Of a stretch of DNA of 64,000 nt, positions 11,101 through 19,600 are shown in pieces. A program made the position numbers and the translations under genes. A model generated the notes under the pieces. That model was not told the DNA's origin. It did not search any database and saw only the letters and a list, made by a program, of their open reading frames with translations. The first letter of the stretch is position 1. The number at the start of each line of letters is the position of its first letter. Source of the stretch: Burhinus oedicnemus (Eukaryota; Chordata; Aves; Charadriiformes; Burhinidae); contig VFFE01007724.1 of NCBI GenBank assembly GCA_008921705.1, forward strand, positions 186,001 through 250,000. Reading direction: 5' to 3'.

Positions 11101-14100
11101 AGCAGACTTCCAGTCCTTCCTCAAAACACAGTGACTCTGTAAATAAGACAAGATCCTTAAAACTTTTACAGCATCTCCAGCTCCCATCCTATTCATGACT
11201 CATTGATATGCTTAATTTGAACACAGCTGTTAGCCGCTTGTGGTGGAGGCTGCATCTTATTTATTTAAAGCCATTTACATTAAATCAGAGATTTGGCTGG
11301 TCTCGAGTGGTCACTTAAGGCAGGTTTAATTGTATGGGAAAATAAACTCGTTAATGTCAAATGGAAAGCAAGGCCAATTAAAATTTACAGCAAGCTATTA
11401 CCAGTCCCTTAATAAGGAATTAATTAAAAGATCTGCTAAAATAAATTGACTGAGTATTTATAAATTTTGAACTTGAAAAAAAGAACCAAAGTAACTAAGA
11501 GAAGGGAAAATAAACTGGGGAAGGACTTGTTTGATCTAAAATAATAGCTGTGGAAAAATACATAAATATGCTGGAGACAGAGGCACATAAAACCAGATTC
11601 GCAAGGTGAAGTTATCTAGTACAGTCCAGATACCCATCTCAGTTCAAACATTTCATAACCTCTTGCTTTTGACATAACAATCTGAAGGAAGTCTAATGTA
11701 TTGAGAAAATGTCATACAAAATATGGAGATGTATTAAAAAATTCAGAGACTTTGTTTCACTCACTTCACATTTGATGGACCCTTCTTTTCCCATATCAAG
11801 GGATTTGAAAGACTCACTTGTTGCCAGAAATAACAGCTGTTGGCGCTGAACATGTTTCATGCTGAGGCTCAGACTCCTTCCATTAGCTCATGACTACATA
11901 CACAAGATATACATCAGTGCTGAGACCATGAGCTGCTACCATGTGCATCAGGAAGGTTTCCTGTTGGCAGTGAGTGCCCACAACATGCCTCCCACACACC
12001 CACTCTGGTGCTACAGTCCGTGAGAGCAAGTCGTACACTGTTGCCCTTCAGATGCACTGGGGAAGTGCATGGGGTTGGTGCTGGTGCTACGGCAGTGGCC
12101 CCACATCCATGTTAGGAACCACAGCACCCGTAGGAATACAATCCCATGTTTTCTTGTAGAGTGTCAAAACCAGCCAGCTTTATTGCAGAGCAACTTGTAA
12201 GGACAAAAGAAGGTATGATTTGAATATTGAGCTACAAAGGATAAAAACCCACATTGCAGCAGCTGGATTAATTTGCCAAAGACAGTGTGCTGGATCTTCC
12301 AGTGGGGTTGTGAGGTTGTCTCACTAACCACTAGAAGCCACCTTAGATTTGGAAACCCTGAAGGCTTCTTACAGCGAAGTCTTTCCTGCTCCTCTTACTA
12401 AAGCTGGCTGTGGTAAAGTCATCAGAGTAGCTGCTCTGGATGACCTGCTCTTTCTGAAGCCCACGATGATGTTATTCGTTGCTTCTCTTTCTTCCAGATC
12501 ATCTACTTCCCATTTCTTGTGATTGGCATTGTATGGTGTTTCCTCCACACAGAACCCTGTGCTATCAGCTGCTGAAGCAGTTCCCGTGCAGCTGGCTGCA
12601 AGCTTTATCCCCACAATACCCTGAGGAAAGGAGGAGGAATAAGATATTTCCATTCCCCACCCTCCTTTAGGTCTCTGATTGACTTTTCTATAGTACATTT
12701 TCATCACATGTTCTTGTTTTGAGTGGCTCTCCATAGTCTGCATCTAGCTGAAAATATGTTGCACATTAGATGCTGAGATCTCTTGCTGGATTGATCACAG
12801 TTCCAGTCTTGTGAGTGTCATTTAAAAATAAAATGTGACATAGCAGAAGGAGAAGTGTGTGAGGGGGTTATACGGTGTAGGAACCACTATCCCTCCAAGT
12901 CTGCTGTTTGTTCTGTGGCCTCTGAGGGCCACACAACAGTGTCCAACACAGAAGTCATAGTACCTAAAAAGCAGGTGCCCGGTGGCAGCACAAGTTGGCA
13001 CTAGAGCAGTTTTGCATGTGCCCAAGGATGTTTCTAGGCATTGAGGTCAACTGGCAACTGGTCTTCATCTAGTCTAGGAAGTCCTTTTAGTCTCCAGTAC
13101 AGGTGGCTGCCTGCAAACTGCCTGTTGGGAATGGTGTCTGATGGCCATGCGATGGCTGGAAATGTCCATGTCAGCTGGTCAGTGTGGGCCAGATCCATGC
13201 CAGACATACTCTAACTGTTTCTTGCTTGGACAGTCATAGCCAGGTTCCTGAACTTTCTCAAGCTTGCACATATAGACAGCACTAAACACTTTGTAGAGTC
13301 CAGGAGGAGAGAGAGGCCAAAGGTGCCGCCATGGTGCCAGGCACTGAAAGCAGGGCCGTGCTCAGTGCAGGGGGCTGACTACACCGCAGCCTGCTTGCAG
13401 AGAGGCTGCCTTACTCCTGCCTCTGCATTAAACCCTGCCTCCACATGGAGCCTGATCTTATCTCCCCAGGGTTGGCTCCTAACCCATTCATGCCCCTTCA
13501 TCCACCACTACGGCCCATAGCACTGCAGGGAGCGGCTGGGTGCATCACCCAGGAGGGAATAGGTGCTGGCTGAGCTTTAGGAGCGTGGTATGAGCCAGAC
13601 TACAGCTCAAGAGGAGCAATCTCTCTTCCCAAACTGGCACAAAGCTACCCAGTGTTGAAGGTCCTCTCCCCAAAAGTGGCAAATGAAGGAGCACTGCTGT
13701 CGCTGCAGGTCTCCAGGCACTGGGCTGTGGGTGCTCTGTGCCACCCGCATCCCTCATGCGGGGCCCGGTGGCACTGGGGAGCCATATTCGAGTTCCACCT
13801 ACGCCTTGTGGATCAAGCCCTGTGGGGATCCAAGCCCCCCTGGGAGATCCCGGGAATCCCTGCTGAGGCTGGGGCTGCCCTTGGCAGGTGGGTGCCCAGA
13901 GACCTGGGAGTCCTTCCCTTGGGCTGCAGGGCTTGAGGTCCAGCTGAGCCTCCTCCTCCTCCCTGAAGGAGCCGGTCTGAACCACAGCCAAAACTTAACA
14001 CATCTGTCAGCTCAAATCCACGTGAGCCGTTCTCTGAGCCAAAGCACCGGCACAGAAAGGAACCCCCTCCCTGTTTCTTATTCAGGCTGTAGGAATTCAA

Positions 14101-15060
14101 TTGTCAGCACGCACCGCTTCCAGCAGGCACAGAGCACGGCTTGACCTGTTTGCCCAGTCCAGATAAATCAACAGAAGTTGAATTTAGAACCCCTAATAAT
14201 TGCAGCAAACTACTCATAAATGAGTTACAGGGCAACAGTTATCTACTGAAATTTTTAGATTAGAGCAGCTCTCTTTTCATGGATGAAAAATGAATTAAAT
14301 TAGTGAAATAAATTATTTGCTGCAAATTATTCATTCCGCTCCTGTTGTTTGCTGCTCTGCGGTATGTCTGATAAAAAAATGTTCATCAAGTAAGCCTGTC
14401 TCACTCTTTTCCGCTACAAAAACAAGGTTTTAATTCATTATCATTTTCCCTGACCCTTCTTTGGATCATTTACATTTATCAAAGTGGATTTAAAATGCTA
14501 CCAGATCTCTAACATTTGACAGGCACACTGAAAGGTGTAAAGAACTCTGAAAAGGTGCAAGACGAGGGAGAATAAAGCACAAGGATTTTAGCAGCCGCAC
14601 TAAGTAAAGTCTTTATAAGGACTGATCTGGCATTTCAAAAATAGTTTCTTCCCAACCTTTCGAGAATGTGCTGAGATTTATCATTTGAGAGGAGCTTATT
14701 TCACCTTTCAAACTGAACAATGTACATACTAATCCTGTGTGCCTATTTTGTAGGTGTTTGTTCTGTAAGATTACAGGAGTGGGGAGAAGAGCCTTTTTGG
14801 AAATGAAGGTGGTGCTTTCTGTGTTGGTCCTGCTGGACCATACATTGATTTCTTATCGTTACCTGGAGAAAAACCAAAAGGTCACTGGAATGAATCACTG
14901 ATCAAAGACAGTAGGTGTCTGAGATGGTTAAATCTGAGGATTTAAACCTAAAGAACCTGTTTCCCTACACTGACGCAGTCAGACAACATTTTAAACCTAA
15001 CTTTCCCAGATCTCAGTTTTGTTTTGCAAGAACTGGTAGTCAGTAATCCCACCTACATTA
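5121..15060. other. Intergenic, no gene recognised
   Basis: About 10 kb of mostly AT-rich DNA. It holds a poly(T) tract (8733-8746), a small imperfect duplication (10032-10068 and 10128-10166) and AT-rich blocks with homeodomain-type TAATTA cores (11170-11480, 14150-14480). A GC-rich block (13320-14150) has overlapping 148- and 153-codon frames on opposite strands that resemble no family I know. No coding exon can be supported. Confidence 0.65.
8733..8746. repeat. Poly(T) tract
   Basis: A run of about 14 T within AT-rich DNA. No adjacent retroposon body is recognised on either strand. Confidence 0.85.
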
Positions 15061-15190
15061 CATAGAATCATAAAATTATGAGATTGTCTAGGTTGGAAGG
15101 GACCTTTAAGATCATCAAGTCCAAGCATCAACCTAACACTGCCAAAACAACCACTAAACCATGTCCCTAAGCACCATGTCTGCAAGCGTG
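15061..15190 (-). mobile_element. CR1 LINE 3' tail, strongly 5'-truncated
   Basis: It starts with CATAGAATCATAAAATTATG and the reversed CR1 end AGGTTGGAAGGGACCTTTAA. The following stretch, with 'catcaacctaacactgccaa' and 'accactaaaccatgtccct', matches the subfamily at 44319-45390. Similarity is lost near 15190. Only the 3' UTR and a few terminal codons remain. Confidence 0.93.
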
Positions 15191-17003
15191 TAGCTGCTAC
15201 TGGCATCTTAAAATTTATTGTTCTAAAATGAAGCTAAACCATTCATGTTAGTAGGCAAGGAAATCCTGGGTAGGGAAATATTTGTTGCTGAACCCACAAA
15301 ATCTAGGGTTTTTCCAGATATCCAAGGTAATTCTCTTGTCCCAAGAAGCTTGCAAGTCTCAGTAAACTCATATGTACCTGGAAGAAAATTCAAGGGATGT
15401 CTTGTGTTACATCCACACTATGTGGTACCCTCAGGAACACATGAAGGTGACACTGACCTCCAGAGATTAACAGTATGACTCAGGCGTAGACTAATAGATA
15501 TTACCCTTTTCCTGGGACTGTCATTTGAATAAGGTGACCAGCCTCTGCAGTTATTGTTCCTAGCCCTCTGTGCTATTCTACAGCATGGATATGAGTGACA
15601 CAACCAAGGCATTTGAAGAAGTTTATGGAGCTATGGTTCATGCACAGCTTATTCCTGCGGTGCTGTGGTGACTAGGTGTTACTTAGACTGGGCAGCAAGA
15701 ACCCACTTCTCCTTGGCTTCAGTTTTTGCATTATAAATTGGTGCATGGATGCATGTGACAGACAAAGAGAAATGATTGTGTTCTTCTGTTTCACAGACTT
15801 CTTGCAACTCTGTTATGAATTTACCTCTTCCCTCTCACATTTTTACTCTCTTCGATCACGCAGAGCTCAGGGACAAGGAAGGTCATTGGGAGATTTGAGA
15901 AGTGGTTGGATCAGTGATTTTAACTCGTGGCTTGCGCACTCCTGACTGTCATGAACTATCTCCAAGGGCTGTTGATAAGATACTCGAGGCTATGTGAGTA
16001 CTCCATGTCAAGGCAATGTCTGGTACACAGCCTCTGACTAATCCCCCATAAGTTTCCTGCAATGGATTGGAAGTGGAGCACAGCATGCTCAACAGGGTCC
16101 CCCTCGGTGGGTGACACAGGCACGAGGACAGTGGGCACATCACAGCTCTCACCTTTCTCCCAGGATGGGCATAAGCCTAAAGAAGCAAACTGTCAGTTGG
16201 ATTTGCCCCTCTCTACTCCCCTCCACTTACAAGCTTTTCAGAAGCCAGTAAATTGGAGAAGATCCAAACCTGCTGGTGTACTGTGGCCAGAAACAATTAA
16301 TGAACTGTGGGTTTTGCTGGATTGGAGTCCTCATGACCTGGTAAAATAAACTGTATAGTCTGATTTAAGCATTTAAGAGCACGGCGATAGGCCTACCTGC
16401 ATGTAAGGGTCTGGGGAACAAATGTCCATCAAGTCCTGGAATTTGGAGAAAACAAAGTTAAAAGGAAATGCTTGTTGTTCTACTCCTATTTGTTAAGTGC
16501 TGGATGAAGTACGAAGCACTGCTGCTGGTAAGCAGCATTCACTGAGAAATCGTCACAGACGTTGTAAATTGCTCAAACACTCATCAGGGTCAGTCGGCAG
16601 CAGACTGAGAGAATACAGCTAAAACTGAGGACACAGAGCTTTGGGAACCGTGCGCAGAGTTCAGGGAAAGTTTTGCTCTGCAGCTGCAACGGAAACTTTA
16701 TGGTCTCCGCTTGGTTCTCAATGACACCAGTACAAATCTACAGTAACTCAATGTCCTGACAGAGAATTACTCTAGGCTTGCTCCAGTCCCGCTGAGAGCA
16801 AGATTTATGTTGTGCATTTATTCCAAAACACAGTATTTTTTATCTGGCTTTTGCCATCAGAAGAAATCAATGGGGTGTCTTTCTGCAGCTCTGAACGGCT
16901 GTATACACGATTATGTTTTGTATTTGACTGTAAAAAAATGTTTTTAAAAGTCATTAAAGTGCACGGCAGTATAGAAACACATTATTCTACAGCTAGGCAG
17001 GCG
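15191..17003. other. Upstream flank of KCNF1
   Basis: No repeat family or credible ORF is seen. As the immediate upstream flank of the predicted TATA box it may hold proximal regulatory DNA, but no specific site is supported. Confidence 0.6.
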
Positions 17004-17011
17004 TATAAATA
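17004..17011 (+). promoter_or_regulatory. TATA box, likely KCNF1 core promoter
   Basis: TATAAATA followed by G matches the vertebrate TATA consensus exactly. It lies 757 bp upstream of the KCNF1 ATG on the same strand. If used, transcription would start about 25-32 bp downstream, near 17034-17040, giving an unspliced leader of about 0.72 kb. Use of this box is an inference; no transcript data are available here. Confidence 0.55.
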
Positions 17012-17034
17012 GCTGAGCTGCTGTGTCGCTGGTG

Positions 17035-17760
17035 CTTTGCTGGGTTTCGCCAGAAGAGGGTAGAGTTTGGGAAGGACTCCTCGCAGCCTGGGCTCCCTAT
17101 TGTGTTGGGAAACTGCAAAGGGAAAACAAGCACAAGTTTCTCCTCTGCACGCTTGCACCGACTGACTGTGTGCAAGAGTCAGCAGATAAACTCTGGAAGA
17201 TCTTAAAGTAAAAAGAAAACGGACAGAGAAACAAAATTCAAAAGCAGCTTTCTAGGGAAATCTGTGGAATCGAAGAGAGAAACCGCAACAGTTTTCTGTG
17301 GGCTCACCCTGCTGACTGTCTCTCTGAGAACTGTCACTCACTGCACGTTGCATTAATCAGAGCACGGGATTTATTTCTCTGCCGTGACTTCCAACCTGTG
17401 AATACATATCACTTTTAGAGAGAGAATGGGACCTGAAAAGACTCTCGAGCACTGAGCAGAGGGGTGAGTTTTATTAAATGGTTTCTTCTCTTTCAAATCT
17501 GCTGGAGCTTTCTAACATCCTGCTTGCAGGCACAGCAGCCCGATGACTTGTCTTTTCCCTGCAGCTTGTTGCATACCTCGCAAGGCTTTCCTGACCGCAG
17601 GTTTATCTCTGTAACCTTTCCCACCACGACTCCGGGTCAGTTTGGTAACATTTGTAATAGAGATGACTCGGTGCTGATTTGCTTTCGTGAGAAATTAGAA
17701 CCACAAAGCTTTGAAACCAAACAACGGGCTAAAAATCAAGTAAAATCCAATACAATTAAA
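17035..17760 (+). promoter_or_regulatory. KCNF1 5' leader with four short uORFs
   Basis: This is the stretch between the predicted start site and the KCNF1 ATG. It contains exactly four ATGs, each opening a short ORF that closes before the main start: 17426-17455 (9 aa), 17478-17546 (22 aa), 17543-17614 (23 aa) and 17663-17677 (4 aa). The first has A at -3 and G at +4, a strong context. The second and third overlap as ATGA. No ATG lies between 17678 and the main start. A consensus splice donor (G|GTGAGT) at 17464 and pyrimidine-rich acceptors ending at 17529 and 17564 suggest a possible small leader intron. The 5' boundary is estimated from the TATA box. Confidence 0.5.
17426..17455 (+). promoter_or_regulatory. 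uORF 1 of the KCNF1 leader (9 codons plus stop)
   Basis: This is the first ATG after the predicted TATA box. It has A at -3 and G at +4, so ribosomes scanning from the cap should often start here. The ORF closes at TGA 17453-17455, 305 bp before the KCNF1 ATG, leaving room for reinitiation. It probably damps KCNF1 translation rather than making a functional peptide. Confidence 0.45.
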
Positions 17761-19224
17761 ATGGTAGGTGACTCTAGGTTTCCAGATGTGGACACTGACA
17801 GATCAGAAAAACTTGAAGAAACAGAGATTGTAGTCAATGTCGGTGGGGTAAGGCAGGTGTTCTATGGAGATAACCTGAATCAGTACCCAGAAACGCGGCT
17901 GGCAGAGCTGATCAACTGTTTATCGGGGGGATACGATAGCATATTCTCCCTCTGTGATGACTATGATCCTGGAAAGAGAGAGTTTTACTTTGACAGAGAT
18001 CCAGATGCTTTCAAATGTATTATTGATGTGTACTACTTTGGGGAAATTCACATGAAGAAAGGAATATGCCCCATATGTTTCAAGAATGAAATGGAATTTT
18101 GGAAAGTGGATCTGAAATTTTTGGATGACTGCTGCAAAACTCATCTAAGTGAAAAAAAGGAGGAACTGGAAGAAATAGCTCGAAGGGTGCAACTGATTCT
18201 GGATGACTTGGGAGTAGACGCCTCGGAAAGTCGCTGGAAACGGTGCCAAAAATACATCTGGAAATTTCTGGAGAAGCCAGAATCGTCCTACCCAGCTCGA
18301 GTAATCGCTGTTCTGTCCTTTCTGTTTATTTTGATCTCCTCCGTCGTGATGTGTGTGGGCACCATCCCAGACTTGCAGGTCGTAGATGCGGAGGGGAACC
18401 GCATGGAGCACCCCACCCTGGACAGCATAGAGACAGCCTGTATAGGCTGGTTTACCATGGAGTATGTGCTGAGGCTAATCTCCTCTCCCAATAAATTCCA
18501 TTTTGCCCTGTCTTTCATGAACATTGTCGATGTGCTAGCAATACTTCCTTTCTATGTCAGCTTGACCTTGACCCACTTGGGAGCCAAGCTCATGGAGCTG
18601 AGCAATGTCCAGCAGGCTGTCCAGGCCCTGCGCATCATGAGGATTGCGAGGATTTTCAAGCTTGCACGGCACTCTTCAGGGCTCCAGACTCTAACGTATG
18701 CCCTGAAACGCAGCTTTAAGGAGCTCGGGCTCCTCCTTATGTACCTAGCCGTTGGAATCTTTGTCTTTTCTGCCCTGGGTTATACCATGGAGCAAAGTCA
18801 CCCCGAAACTTTATTTAAAAGCATCCCTCAGTCATTTTGGTGGGCCATCATTACCATGACCACAGTTGGATATGGAGATATATACCCTAAAACAACACTA
18901 GGAAAACTGAATGCTGCCATCAGTTTTCTTTGCGGGGTGATAGCGATCGCCCTTCCCATCCATCCCATCATTAACAACTTTGTCAGGTATTATAACAAAC
19001 AGAGAGTTTTAGAAACAGCTGCCAAGCACGAATTGGAGCTGATGGAGCTAAACTCAGCCGAGGGGAAAGCCACAAGCTCCAAAAGTGAACTAGAGGATCT
19101 TGCGAGGGAAGGCAAGGAGGGTCCTTTTTATAGCAGCCGGCTAAAAGTCTCCCACAGTGACACCTTTATTCATCTCCTGTCAGAAGAGAAACACTATAGG
19201 ACCAGGCTTCAAAGCTGCAAATAA
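17761..19224 (+). CDS. KCNF1: Potassium voltage-gated channel modifier subfamily F member 1 (Kv5.1), complete single-exon CDS
   Basis: This encodes a Kv-family alpha subunit of 487 residues; the human protein is about 494. From family knowledge, Kv5.1 forms no current alone but joins Kv2 subunits in the plasma membrane and changes their gating. Visible in the sequence: an N-terminal T1 domain (about residues 22-125) with the zinc motif HX5CX20CC (H97, C103, C124, C125); S1 about 181-203; S2 about 222-241; S3 about 250-268; S4 with basic residues R291, R294, R297, K300, R303; S5 about 321-344; selectivity filter TTVGYGD at 367-373; and S6 with PIHP at 399-402. The PIHP replaces the PXP hinge of conducting Kv channels, as expected for a silent subunit. 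The protein ends RLQSCK, as I recall for Kv5.1. The start is the only in-frame ATG upstream of the T1 domain and has A at -3 and G at +4. The frame stays open for 99 more codons upstream but holds no ATG, only a GTG at 17464. No frameshift or early stop is seen. Confidence 0.97.
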   Translation: MVGDSRFPDVDTDRSEKLEETEIVVNVGGVRQVFYGDNLNQYPETRLAELINCLSGGYDSIFSLCDDYDPGKREFYFDRDPDAFKCIIDVYYFGEIHMKKGICPICFKNEMEFWKVDLKFLDDCCKTHLSEKKEELEEIARRVQLILDDLGVDASESRWKRCQKYIWKFLEKPESSYPARVIAVLSFLFILISSVVMCVGTIPDLQVVDAEGNRMEHPTLDSIETACIGWFTMEYVLRLISSPNKFHFALSFMNIVDVLAILPFYVSLTLTHLGAKLMELSNVQQAVQALRIMRIARIFKLARHSSGLQTLTYALKRSFKELGLLLMYLAVGIFVFSALGYTMEQSHPETLFKSIPQSFWWAIITMTTVGYGDIYPKTTLGKLNAAISFLCGVIAIALPIHPIINNFVRYYNKQRVLETAAKHELELMELNSAEGKATSSKSELEDLAREGKEGPFYSSRLKVSHSDTFIHLLSEEKHYRTRLQSCK

Positions 19225-19600
19225 ACTGTGAGCTGTTGTCAGCGCTAAGCTATAGATCGGGACAACCTGACAATCAACTATTGAAAAGACTCGCGGGATC
19301 TGTCAGAGTTGGGAGGGAACACTGCTTTGCTTTTCCAACGTGAATATAAATTAACCCCATGGTATCTCCATCAACAGTTGGTAAGACTTTGCTGTTATTA
19401 CCCAAAATAAAATAGTAGGACTCCATTGAGATCAGACTGCTTATAATGAGTGCATTCCCACAAAAACCATTTGTAACCATTTTAGAGACTGAAAAGTCCT
19501 TCCCGATCGGTAAATGTTCAATGACCTGAATGTGCAGCATCGCCACATCAGAACTCTGTACCTGTGACAATAAAGAGCAGCATCGCACAGATTGTGTCTC
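19225..19600 (+). other. Probable KCNF1 3' untranslated region
   Basis: This is the sequence directly after the KCNF1 TAA. It contains AATAAA at 19406-19411 and at 19569-19574, the second followed about 15-20 bp on by a TGTG/TCT stretch that could act as the GU-rich downstream element. A longer 3' UTR reaching the AATAAA at 20138-20143 cannot be excluded. Confidence 0.5.
19569..19574 (+). terminator. Candidate KCNF1 polyadenylation signal AATAAA
   Basis: This is a canonical hexamer about 345 bp after the stop codon, with a GU-rich stretch near 19590. Alternatives are the hexamers at 19406-19411 and 20138-20143. AATAAA is common in AT-rich DNA, so which one is used is uncertain. Confidence 0.4.

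Noticed and set aside
12369..12743. 124-codon minus strand frame with charged stretch (KKWEVDDLEEREATNN)
   Set aside because: I considered a conserved exon, but there is no recognisable family and no supporting splice structure.
17464..17760. KCNF1 start at 17464 giving a 586-residue protein
   Set aside because: The codon at 17464 is GTG, not ATG. The first in-frame ATG is at 17761 and gives 487 residues, in line with known Kv5.1 proteins.
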